Below are positions 26,701 to 36,861 of a stretch of 64,000 nucleotides of DNA, piece by piece. The translations under genes and the position numbers were made by a program. Below the pieces are notes generated by a model. The model ran no database searches. It saw only the letters and a program-made list of their open reading frames with translations, and had not been told where the DNA came from. Position 1 is the first letter of the stretch. Each line of letters opens with the position of its first letter. This stretch comes from Gorsachius magnificus (lineage: Eukaryota; Chordata; Aves; Pelecaniformes; Ardeidae): positions 30,688,806-30,752,805 of the forward strand of contig CM067081.1 of the NCBI GenBank assembly GCA_034008185.1, written 5' to 3'.

Positions 26701-29700
26701 GGAAGCAAAATTGGTGGGTTTTCTTCTTGCATATGTCACATGCTTCTGAGTAAGAGGTGGAAGAAAGAATAGCACTCTCTTTTTCAAAATATTCACTTGG
26801 TTTTTTCTGGAGAAATTATTTGAGGGGTAGTCCCAAACCAAGAACCCAAATTTCAGTCTATCACATCATCACAAGAGAGGCAGTAGGCATCTCTTCTCCA
26901 TTACAGTCTGATTTGCTAACCCGGAGACTGCAGGACTCATTTCACATCCACAAGCTCAGCTTGGCAGGAGAAATAAACCCTGTGCCCTCAGCACGGACAC
27001 CTGTGAGATGCAAATCTGCTCCATCAAAGCAGGAGGTTGCACCAGGGTTTCTCACATCCCTAATAACTGGAGAGCTAGGGAGAGTCTCTTCTTTCCCCCC
27101 ACTTCTCTAAGATCTCAGCTGTGTCCCAAGGCAGAAAGGCTGGAGAGGACCAATATCCACCCAAAAAACGCTGTAGAGGAGGGTGATGAGTTCCTGCTTT
27201 GGCCATTCTCCAGCTGATATAGAGGGACTGAATTTGTCATAGACCAAAAGTCAATAGTGCCTGGCTCTCAGTTACATTAAAGTTACCTTATAAACCCTAG
27301 CAATGTAAAGAGTCTCAAAGTGTAATTTATAACCTAGCTGAAGACGTTTACTTACACTGACCTTAGTGTAAATGGGAATCAACCTGGTAGGCTCTGTAAA
27401 TCATTAGGGCTTGTGTAAGAAAACAGCCACACTTGATTTGAAGGAACTGTTATTAGCCAAGAAATCATGAGCAATATTCTCCTTTAGTAGAAATGAAATA
27501 GCTCATACTCATCAGACCAGACAATCCCCATCGGGGGGCAAGGGCTGTAACCAGCTTGTCTGTAGTAGAGATTTCTAACGTGTGCAATTTCCAATTGCTG
27601 GTGAAAACTCATACAGAGTTGCCAGATAACATTTATCAGCACACACAATGAAAAAAAAAAGATTAATTCCATGGAGACAAATATTTTTGACCCATATTTT
27701 TCTACTAAACCTGATGAGGAGGTTGAGGGGGAAGTACGTTTCTTCCCTACTGTCTCTATCGCATACAAGGGAGTATAAACCTGTTTGATACTGGAACTCT
27801 TTGCTTCAACAGTTATCTAGTGAGCTAGTAAAGACAGTAACAGGATGAAATGTATTATCTGAGATTCGAGATGAATAGGTTATTTTATATTTTGAAAGCT
27901 AAGCAACATAGCTTTACCATGTACAGAACAGACCAGAACTTGGCTGCAGTCAGTGCCTTGAGGAATAGACTCCTTCTGGCAATCCTATTCAACAGTGCAA
28001 GAAACACCTAACCGTCCTAACTGGGAAAGCTTTTTCCAGAGAGGTATTGCAGGGGAGGGACAAACAAAGCCTTTCCAAGCCCATCTTTACCCTGAAGAAT
28101 CCTTCCACGTTGCTCTGTTCACTGAAACACACAGCTGGGAAAAAAAACCCAAACCTCATATCAACTCATTTAGAAACAGTCAGACAGGCTTTGGATGTTC
28201 CTGTTTAACCAAACTATTGCCTTAAGAAACAAGCTCTACTGTCATTTTAAGTTCTGGCAGATGCAGTAAACATATTTGGTTCCAAACCACATTATATTAT
28301 GTGTGTGCCTTACTGTGGATCAAATGCATTAGTGTTTTTGTAATGTGTTTTACGCATGAAGCAATGATAACACATCCTTTTTGCACATACTGTAATGAGG
28401 CTGCAGATGAATATATGCACAGAAACCAGAAAAACATCTATTTCTCTGTGCTCAGAATCAGTTCGTCATTCTCCCACATCAATTGTAAAACTACAATGAA
28501 ATTAATTAGGAGCAGAATGATGGCAAAGCCGCAACATAACCTTGTCACTTCTGCTTGATGTCCTGAAAATATTCATTCAGGTGTGGACAGAAATTTGGCC
28601 TGACCTGTGTTTGGAAATCCTCTTGCATTTGCTTTTTGTGAGTACTTGAACCTGCCGCTTTTGTAGCAAGGAATGTTGACCAAAAATCACCTAAAATTAA
28701 TATTGCAGAATATTTGTGCAAAGTCAAATTGAGACTTGTAATGGAGTGAAATTGCACTGGAAAAAAGATTCTGAATGTTAAACATTCTTTGCATCCAGCC
28801 AAAACAGCTTGAATTTCAAGTATCAATATACTCGTGACCAACTGATTGCAAACTAGCTACAGACCAAGAATTATTCATAGAAATTATTTGATTAATCACT
28901 CTGAATAAATTTCAATAATGATCAAATAAAAGAAAATTGTGGTCAGATGACAGAGACTTTGTGAACAGAAAAGGGAAGGTGAAATTTATTGAGTTGCTTA
29001 TTACAACTATTTGCCCAGCCCTGCCTGCTACCATAGAGCAAGAGAAAAGCTGTAGGAAACATTTGTGGAGCAGATGAAAAAGTAGGTGGAGGACTCCTTG
29101 TCCTGTTGTCTTGCCACGAAGCCCATTCTTTTGGGACAGCTACAGTAGAAATATAGCTGATTTTGCACCACCGGCACAGGGCAATGTACACCATTGAAGG
29201 AAACTACATTTTTAACTGAAAAAAAACCCAACTTTTTTTTTTTTATTATTTTGTCTGTGGAAGGATACAAACCATTTTAAAAACATCAAATTCTCTGAGC
29301 ACCACCTTTTAAAATCTCTTTTAAGCTTGTCATTACAGAAAAGCTCAGCTGATTCAGTAGAGTCTTAAAAGTTTTAAAGTGCCATAAGGAAGATTTGGTC
29401 CCTAGTGGAATTTAAGTAATTTCTACCCAAGCAATTGCTACCCAAGAAAAGAATTGGATCCTGTTCTGAATACATCTGAAACCCAGTCACTTTTGATTGA
29501 GTGACTAATAGGGAAGATATACTTTCTCTATGGAGCTCACATCCAGTTCTTCAAAAGGCTCAGCCTTTCTCACATTTACTTTCAGTATATGGTACCCCTT
29601 TCCTTCATCTAAAATCCCTGGCTCTGTACAAAGATCTATGCATAAGGAAGGGAGATTGTATCACTGTTGACAATAAAACTGCAATGCAAAAATACAGCAA

Positions 29701-32700
29701 GCACTTTGGTTTACGAGTGCAAATAAAACATTTCGCTTCAACACACTGAGGACAGATTTATTTTCACTTGCATTTATGAAATGGCTCCCTATACCGCCGC
29801 ATACATTTGCACACACAGGCAGGCAGATTAGAAAAGAAATCATGCTGGTACTTGGTTACCCCCAGAACTGCCAGAGAGTTAATGTATGGTCCAAGAAGAG
29901 TTTTCAAATGGAATTTTAACCTTTTCTTCCAACAGAGATTCATGGATTCGATTCCTGTCATCGCTGAAGCCAACAACAAAACTATTGTTTATTTCTGTGG
30001 GAAAAGGATCAGGTCCCTTATTTGCAATTTTGGCTTTTTTCAGAATCATGTATTTTTTTATTAAAAGGAAATAAATCCCTATCTGCATTTAATCACACAA
30101 CTAGCATGAAAATGAACTCAATGAATAAAAATGTCAGGAGTGGGAAACGATAGGGTTCTCTCTTAGCCAAGTTTTCTGTCTAAAATTAGCCTGCCTTTCT
30201 GGATTTACTGCTGTTATTAAGTGAATGTCCTTTTGACAATAAAGCAGTGCTTCTTGGATTTAGACAGTGTTGTGAAGAATATGATAAAGTGCTCTGTGAT
30301 GTATGACTTTGATTGACTCGGGGGACCTTACTGTTTCGATGCTGTGGTCTGTTCTTTGTTCGCTAGATGAAGACTTTCTGTTCATTTAATACTCAGTTCA
30401 GGACCAGAACTTGGAGAAGGATGTGTGTAAAGATGTAGAGTACCTTGTTTCTGCCATGCTAACATGATGAATTATAGTGTATTAAGGAAGTGTTGACACA
30501 TGTGGGAATAGGCTCTTGACATGCTTGCCAGTAATTAAGGCACATTGTATGTAAAGTCACTAAAAAAAGTTGGAGGCTTATTCTTTGTTATAGGGATGGT
30601 TTGCCAAGTGGTGTTATTCATAGTCTTGATGGAAAATACTTGTATCTTCAAAATTGTCGTGTTTCACACAATAATGAAGGCAACAGACAGAGATTCATTA
30701 GTATGAAAATTTTTAATGCTTCCAATAGCCGGATAGGTAATCGTTTTCCTGCTGGAGGGGAAAAAGACCAGTGCCTTGCTGATAAATCACCTGAACACTA
30801 CCAAAGTGGTCACAGGACTTGAGGAGCTGTTACTCAAGTGCAAGGGACTCTGCATACTCTGTGCAAGCTCCCTGAGCTTGCCCCTGAGACCTGCTCTCCA
30901 CCTGCGCCTCTTTGCACCCATGGCCAGGGCCATGAATTCCTCACCTCCAGCTCCCTGACAACATGCCAAGGGCAGCCTCTGTGCCCAGAGAAGGGAGCCG
31001 ATGAGTGCCTCACAGGGAGCTGCAGCCACCCTCCCTAGTCCCCCCATGAACCACAAGGGCTCAGCCCCAGCCTTGGAGCACAGCCCTCATACCCACTGCA
31101 GGATGCTCCCTCCTAGCCCTTGGACATTGCCTGCCCATTTGCATGGACCCCATGCAGCTCTGGGGTCTAAATTTCCTCCAGGCTTTATACTGGTGAGATA
31201 AGCTTATTAGTCCATCAGATACCTTGTGCGGGGCATGGATCAAGCTATCCACATGGTCCATTGTGTTATCCTGCTACTCTGTGCCCATTCTGGAGAAGTT
31301 TTTCCACTTCTTCATGCTCCATCTGAATGAACCTGCCCCTTTCCTACTAACCCAGCCACAAATGCTGCTGGCATGAGGCTCTCGTGTGGCCCAAGAAAGA
31401 TTTAAACCTCTCCTTGGCTTCATCGGTGAAAGGTGTAGACCTCTCCATCACTTTGAGGGGCAGGGTCCATCAGGGAATTAGCACAGTACCAGTTTCCTTA
31501 GCTTCCCCCAGGGAGTTTGCTGAGCTCACTGTAATGCAGACCAGCCCTATCCTCCCTTTCTTGCTTTAGGATATTTTGCTTCCTTTCCTTCTGAATAATT
31601 TTCTTGAAGACTGAAAAGAAATCATGAGGCATTTCAACCAACTCCCTGCTAAATCCTAAGATATATCCTATTTGGATAGTTCTTTAATGTGTAATGCATG
31701 CATTTAGCAGAAAGGTTTTACTCAGGGAATTGGCAATTAGTGTTTAGCAAATACTGAAATATTTGGGCTGCAGAAGGAATTTAGTACTTGATTCAAAATT
31801 ACAATACACCACCGAAGGACAGACATTAGAGAGACAGAAGAGAGCTCATAGGCTGCCAGTTACTCAAGCATTTAGTGAGAATAAATGCATATCTCTCAAT
31901 GTAAAATTTCTCAACGAGACCATGTACAAGTGTAACTGCTGAATACATCTTGCCATACTTAACAAGTCAAACGGCACCAATATAGGTTCTAGAAAGCTCA
32001 CAGTAATACAGCGTAGCGAGTGTCGCAGGTCTGTGCCCATGCAGGCATGGTTTGACTCCCCAGAAAATGTGACATTCTGTGTCCTCAGATGGTGAGGGTA
32101 ACACCTTTCATTTATAAAGTGACTGACACTTCACAAACAGTACAACTAAGCAACAAACCTCTCATAAGACAAAAGTAAACTGGCAGTTATTTCAAAGGAG
32201 CTTCTTAGTCTTTCTTTCTTTCTTTTCCACCTTCTGGTATGTGCTTCAATACCAGAACTTTTCCCAGAAGATTTCCCTTCAGTTCTGTGCTTAGACATGA
32301 ATCCCAATGCCTATCAATTTATCCAAAATATTTAGTTCAATGAATTTTACTATTTACACTACCAAGTTCCTTTATATCTTTCCATTGGCAAGCATAGCCT
32401 CCACAGAGTATACCAGACAAATATATAAACTCTACATATGTTTCTACTAGAGCAACTGGCCTCACAATTAAGTCCAATTAGTTTTTACACTCAAGAATTT
32501 AATCACATCTATCATAACACATTCAGTAAATCAGAGTTTTATTTCTCTCATTTTTTTCCTACCTCACTAGACATTTACTTTGACATTCAGCTCCTGGGAC
32601 TATATGAACCTTCCAGCTCTTTAAGGAAATGATAAAGAGAAAAGGATGGAGAGGAAAATAAAATCCCAAATGGTGCAACAGAGGTAGGTAGGGAATGACA

Positions 32701-34153
32701 CTGATGCTTCTCACAGTACCCGATCCAAGGGGTACCCATTAAACCATGAGGCAAACAGTTTGAGGCAAATGAAGATGTAGCTTTTCAGGCAGTACAGGCC
32801 AAGTCCCATAACCAATTGCAAAAGAGGTTTGTGGAAGGCAAAGGTATAAAAGTGGTCAAAAAGGGATTATCCAGATTAGTGGAGAATAGGCCATTAGTGG
32901 CTATAAAAGTGATGGCTTAGCTGCAACCTGAGACAGACTGCAGGAAGGGTGGAGGCGGGAAGCATCCCTCCAGCCTGCCCCTCTCTCTGCTGTTCCCACT
33001 TGGCCGCTGTTTACTCCTGTTCAAAAAACTATTAGGTTACCGTGACTTTTGGTCTGACCCAACCAGTCTGGCAGTCCTAACTCTCCTGTATTTCCAGCAT
33101 GAAGATGTTATTTGGGGTGGCTCATTCCACAGAGATGCCAGACTTTAAAAAAAAAAAAAAAAAAAAAAAAGAAACATAATATATACTGTTATGTTGTGGA
33201 AAGGCTGAAGATATGCTCTCATCTACAGCTCTGGAGTCCTTTTTGATCCTGTTTAACAAGACATAGAAGACATTTAAAAGGTTCCAAATGCTGCAATGAA
33301 AATGATTCAAAGAATTAATAGTGTGGGAGGGAATTTCTACAGGAGATATAAGTAAAAAAAGAATAAACAGGACCATTTATTTTACAATGGACAAAGGAAA
33401 ACATATGTTAGAGATATATAAAATAAAGTGAGCGTAGAAGTCCAAGAGTACATTTCTATCCATACTCCTCTAGAATAAAAACAAAAAAAAATTCACTCAA
33501 AATGAAGCAAAATGCAACAAGTGAAAGAAGACAGATTTGTTTGCAATTCCCAAATACCTTTTGAAGATTACTGCTACGACATATCTTTGAAATAAATATA
33601 TCCTTAGAAAACAGATTTAACTGTTTTCTTAGGGAAGAGCTATTTCTGTTCTGTTTGCTCTTAAAGAGTTTCAGCCCTGTCTTCACTCAAACAAAATCAG
33701 TGCTGTTGACATTTTTCATTTTTCAAACTAAATTTTGAAATGCATTTTTAAGCCATAATTTTTGAATAGTCAAAATGAGAGTTAAGGAAGAATCTTATTT
33801 CCTCTCAGCTGTTGGTTGGCATTGGTTTTCATATGGTTTTTTTGTTCAGTATTGGGCTGTTTCATTTTTTATGGGAAAAAGTTTTTTACCAAAATGGGCT
33901 AAACACAAAAACATCAACAATGCTGCAATTTAAATTTCAAAAAATATTTTTGAATTTTATTTTCACAAAAATGAAAATAAATAAAAAAACAAAAGAGGGT
34001 GATACATGAAGGAATTCTTCATAACAGACAATTCCTCTTTTGGAAATATACATTAAAGTAAATATTTTGAATTTACTTTAGCTTTTAAGTTTCAAAAAGA
34101 GATTAGAGACAGAAGGAACAATAGGACCATGCACATTGAGAAGTGGTTATGCA
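26701..34153. other. Non-coding DNA with a possible old palindromic repeat and a poly-A run
   Basis: No gene was recognised. 27240-27420 contains repeated TTACAYT/AGTGTAA words. A run of 24 A lies at 33147-33170 without an upstream gene-like sequence. 33700-33990 is AT-rich with AAAATTTT-like words similar to those at 10600-10660. Confidence 0.5.
27352..27371. repeat. Short perfect palindrome (7-bp arms, 6-bp loop)
   Basis: TTACACT-gacctt-AGTGTAA. It lies in a stretch (27240-27420) with related ATGTAAAG and GTGTAATTTATAAC words, which may be the remains of an old hairpin-type DNA transposon. The family is not determined. Confidence 0.4.
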
Positions 34154-34158
34154 GAAGG
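34154..34158. repeat. Target-site duplication (left copy) of the provirus
   Basis: GAAGG abuts the LTR start at 34159 and is repeated exactly at 36857-36861 after the far LTR. The whole element therefore entered as one insertion. Confidence 0.95.
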
Positions 34159-34711
34159 TGTCGTGGTTTAACCCAGCTGGCAACTAAGCACCACGCAGCC
34201 GCTCGCTCACTCCCCCCCCTCCCTCAGTGGGATGGGGGAGAGAATCGGGAAAGGGAAAAAAGATTAGAGCCGAGGGCTGAGATAAAGACAGTTTAATAAG
34301 AGAAAATAATAATAATAGTAATAATGAGAATGATAACAAAATATACAGAATATACAAAACGAATGATGCACAATGCAATTGCTCACCACCCGCCGACCGA
34401 TGCCCAGCCCGTCCCGAGCAGCGATCAGTACCCGAGCGACCGACCGACCCACCAACCCCCCGAGCATGACGTTCTATGGTATGGAATAGCTCTTTGGACA
34501 GTTTGGGTCCTAGCTGTGCTGTACTCCCAGCTTGTTATGCACCTGGCCGAGCAGGAGAAGCTCAAAAAGTCCTTGAGCAGTCTGAGCACTGCTTGGCAAC
34601 AACTAAAAACATCAGCATGTTATCAACATTCTTCTAGTACTAAATCCAAAGCACAGCACTATGCTAGCTTCTGTGAAGAAAATTAACTCTATCCCAGCCG
34701 AAACCAGGACA
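34159..34711 (-). repeat. 3' LTR of the provirus, 553 bp
   Basis: In element orientation it starts TGTCCTGGTTTCGGC and ends TTAAACCACGACA. Against the 5' LTR it differs by A34175 (G36318), G34205 (A36348), one C in the run near 34213 and one C in the run near 34460. An AAT-rich block lies at about 34303-34325, and an ATTAAA signal at 34297-34292. Confidence 0.95.
34292..34297 (-). terminator. Polyadenylation signal ATTAAA in the 3' LTR
   Basis: On the minus strand this reads ATTAAACTGTCTTTATCTC, the same motif and context as in the solo LTR at 16576. As the 3' LTR copy it would end the proviral transcript. Confidence 0.65.
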
Positions 34712-34722
34712 TTCCACCCCTT
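34712..34722 (-). promoter_or_regulatory. Polypurine tract of the provirus
   Basis: AAGGGGTGGAA on the minus strand directly abuts the start of the 3' LTR. This is where the plus-strand primer forms in reverse transcription. One T interrupts the purines. Confidence 0.85.
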
Positions 34723-34864
34723 ATTCTATACCATTTACGTCATGCTTAGGTCCTACCCTTACAATACATTCCAATTAATCACCACCATTTTCTCATCTTT
34801 TTGGTACATACACAGATATCATTCCCTTAGTCTATGGACCATCCCTCTGAAATGTCCATTGGGT
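34723..34864 (-). other. Non-coding tail of the provirus
   Basis: About 140 bases lie between the ORF stop and the polypurine tract. No env-like frame is visible. The last residues of the ORF (SPKLWTK) probably come from reading into this 3' region after the internal deletion; that is inference. Confidence 0.6.
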
Positions 34865-36154
34865 TCATTTAGTCCACAGTTTTGGGCTCCATTTACCTGG
34901 GCAACATACAACATCTTCCTTGAAGGGATATCTTTCCTTCATGGCTGACAGTAGACGCCTCCAGAGGCTGAGGATTTGTGTCCCTTTTCCAATCGCTTTG
35001 TCAATGCCCCCTTCCCTAGAAAGGGATCCTAGTTGCTTGGCTTCCTTACCCTCCAGTTCCAGGCTGTTGGCCCCATTATCCCAGCATCGGAGTAGCCAGG
35101 TGACAATGAGCTCACCTGGACGACGGCTGAAATCTTTTCGGATATCTCGCAGCTCACTCAAGGATAGGGATCTGGTGGTTTCTGTCTCGTTTATGAGCTC
35201 TTCCTCCTCCCCTTGTGATGGCCCCGCTTTTTCATCCTCCCTTTCTAAACGAGTTGACTTTCGCTTCCAAGATTTCTTCTTTTGTATAGGGGCGACTGAT
35301 ACTGGCACGGGTTGGTTCATTGGAGTAGCCGCAGTGCATATCACTGGGGTTGGAGTAGCTGCAGTGGCTGTGGCCAGGGTTGGAGTAGCTGCAGTGGCTG
35401 TGGCCGGGGTTGGAGTAGCTGCAGTGGCTGTGGCCGGGGTTGGAGTAGCTGCAGTAGCTGTGGCCTTATCATCAGATCCAGAGACTTTCTGTTCCCTTTG
35501 GATGTGTTGAATCATGTTGAACAGGGTTCGGTAAGCATGGGCCAGGCCCCAGCACATTGCAGTGATTTGTGTTTGCTTAGAATTGCCAGGGTGACAGCAT
35601 ACCTTTTCCAAATACTCTACTAGTTTTTCAGGATTCTGCACTTGTTCAGGAGTGAATTTCCAAAACATTGGAGGTGCCCATCGTTCTAGGCATTTACCCA
35701 TACTACCCCAAATACCCTTCCACTCATAACTATCCAGCCCTGGGGCAGACATCTGGATGGTATTATTAAGTTGCTTACAAACTTTGGACAAAACTGAAAC
35801 AATATTCCAAATAGATATCAATAGATATACCTTAACTATCCAAGGATGTTCAAGATACTGAAAAGTTATTGTAGTGAAGGAGGAAACATCATCAAAGAAG
35901 GCAGAAAAAGTGCCATTCTGTATTTCCTCCAGAACAAACTTTTCAGAGTCCCATGTATAATTGCTAATATTCCCCGCAAGGTGGTACCCAAAGTGCAGTA
36001 CAGACTTCGACATGAAACCCAAATACCAGATAAAGCTCAAGGTCATTGTTTTAATAACAAGTTTCCCAAGCAAAACATGTCTGGTCACCGCAGAGCATAA
36101 CAAACTGCAAAAACCAACACCAACTTTTAACAAGTACAGCAAAGGAGGGAGCAT
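34865..36154 (-). CDS. Gag-like protein with hydrophobic N terminus (endogenous retrovirus)
   Basis: This is a single uninterrupted frame of 429 codons, the only one in the provirus. The frame stays open upstream to 36208, but those codons begin with GTG; ATG at 36154 is the first in-frame ATG and is chosen as the start. Parts seen: residues 1-60 are strongly hydrophobic with two possible membrane helices (about 5-23 and 28-48). A third hydrophobic stretch lies at about 106-123. N-X-S/T sequons are at 62, 65, 80 and 130. Residues 231-270 are four copies of a 10-residue ATATAATPTP unit with a decayed fifth. Residues 291-303 are basic and 304-325 acidic. Residues 333-420 (ELRDIRKDFSRRPGE, TWLLRCWDNGA) resemble what I recall of a bird-retrovirus Gag capsid region. 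There is no CCHC zinc knuckle and no protease or polymerase. The C terminus looks cut off at KW. Function is unknown; it may be a truncated Gag, and the N-terminal part is unlike a usual matrix domain. Confidence 0.75.
   Translation of the reverse strand: MLPPLLYLLKVGVGFCSLLCSAVTRHVLLGKLVIKTMTLSFIWYLGFMSKSVLHFGYHLAGNISNYTWDSEKFVLEEIQNGTFSAFFDDVSSFTTITFQYLEHPWIVKVYLLISIWNIVSVLSKVCKQLNNTIQMSAPGLDSYEWKGIWGSMGKCLERWAPPMFWKFTPEQVQNPEKLVEYLEKVCCHPGNSKQTQITAMCWGLAHAYRTLFNMIQHIQREQKVSGSDDKATATAATPTPATATAATPTPATATAATPTLATATAATPTPVICTAATPMNQPVPVSVAPIQKKKSWKRKSTRLEREDEKAGPSQGEEEELINETETTRSLSLSELRDIRKDFSRRPGELIVTWLLRCWDNGANSLELEGKEAKQLGSLSREGGIDKAIGKGTQILSLWRRLLSAMKERYPFKEDVVCCPGKWSPKLWTK
35345..35464 (-). 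repeat. 30-bp coding tandem repeat inside the Gag-like frame
   Basis: There are four near-identical 30-base units plus a degenerate partial copy towards 35320. Each encodes one ATATAATPTP unit. Copies differ at single bases only, so copy number is likely to vary between insertions. The unit length is a multiple of three and keeps the frame. Confidence 0.92.
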
Positions 36155-36275
36155 GGTGCAGATTGGATAAGCTAAGATCAAGAACAAATGAATCAAATTG
36201 CAACCCACAACTATTTAACAGATATAAATTCCTTAATATACTCTGGTTACTCTGTCGTTATCTCAAGCCCTTTGA
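36155..36275 (-). other. Proviral leader between primer site and start codon
   Basis: About 120 bases precede the ATG at 36154. A packaging signal would be expected here, but none can be identified by eye. In-frame codons from 36208 onward are open but lack an ATG, and a TAA lies just upstream (36217-36215). Confidence 0.55.
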
Positions 36276-36293
36276 GCCCCACGTTGGGCGCCA
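36276..36293 (-). promoter_or_regulatory. Primer binding site for tRNA-Lys (Lys1,2 type)
   Basis: The minus strand reads TGGCGCCCAACGTGGGGC, eight bases after the 5' LTR end. This is the Lys1,2-type primer site known from betaretroviruses such as Mason-Pfizer monkey virus. All 18 bases are intact. Confidence 0.92.
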
Positions 36294-36301
36294 AAAAGGA
36301 C

Positions 36302-36856
36302 TGTCGTGGTTTAACCCGGCTGGCAACTAAGCACCACGCAGCCGCTCACTCACTCCCCCCCCCTCCCTCAGTGGGATGGGGGAGAGAATCGGGAAAGGGA
36401 AAAAAGATTAGAGCCGAGGGCTGAGATAAAGACAGTTTAATAAGAGAAAATAATAATAATAGTAATAATGAGAATGATAACAAAATATACAGAATATACA
36501 AAACGAATGATGCACAATGCAATTGCTCACCACCCGCCGACCGATGCCCAGCCCGTCCCGAGCAGCGATCAGTACCCGAGCGACCGACCGACCCACCAAC
36601 CCCCCCGAGCATGACGTTCTATGGTATGGAATAGCTCTTTGGACAGTTTGGGTCCTAGCTGTGCTGTACTCCCAGCTTGTTATGCACCTGGCCGAGCAGG
36701 AGAAGCTCAAAAAGTCCTTGAGCAGTCTGAGCACTGCTTGGCAACAACTAAAAACATCAGCATGTTATCAACATTCTTCTAGTACTAAATCCAAAGCACA
36801 GCACTATGCTAGCTTCTGTGAAGAAAATTAACTCTATCCCAGCCGAAACCAGGACA
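36302..36856 (-). repeat. 5' LTR of the provirus, 555 bp
   Basis: This is the promoter copy for the provirus. It is identical to the 3' LTR except for two G/A differences at CpG sites and two single-C run-length changes. An ATTAAA signal lies at 36441-36436. The place where the related solo LTR has a TATA box is here a G-rich CTCGGGGGGTTGG (about 36600-36612), and no TATA box replaces it nearby. Confidence 0.95.
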
Positions 36857-36861
36857 GAAGG
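36857..36861. repeat. Target-site duplication (right copy) of the provirus
   Basis: GAAGG, an exact match to 34154-34158. Confidence 0.95.

Larger units (their letters stand above)
34159..36856 (-). mobile_element. Young endogenous retrovirus, internally deleted, Lys-primed
   Basis: This is a complete two-LTR provirus of 2698 bp on the minus strand, bounded by the 5-bp duplication GAAGG. In element order it has the 5' LTR (36856-36302), primer binding site (36293-36276), a short leader, one long open frame (36154-34865), a non-coding tail, the polypurine tract (34722-34712) and the 3' LTR (34711-34159). The internal part is only 1590 bp, so protease, reverse transcriptase, integrase and envelope are all absent. 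It cannot move alone but keeps the cis signals for packaging and reverse transcription by a relative. The lysine primer site points to a betaretrovirus-like (ERVK) group; the 5-bp duplication is a base shorter than the usual 6. The LTRs differ at two CpG sites and two C-run lengths only, so the insertion is recent. Confidence 0.95.

Noticed and set aside
33147..33170. 24-base poly-A as a possible retroposon tail
   Set aside because: No upstream coding or SINE/LINE body and no flanking target duplication found.
34324..34686. 120-codon plus-strand ORF in the LTR (and its twin at 36517-36831)
   Set aside because: It is antisense to the LTR and duplicated only because the LTR is; no protein family.
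34920..35510. 196-codon plus-strand ORF inside the provirus
   Set aside because: It is antisense to the Gag-like frame; its repeated Val/Gly/Ala part is the 30-bp repeat read backwards.
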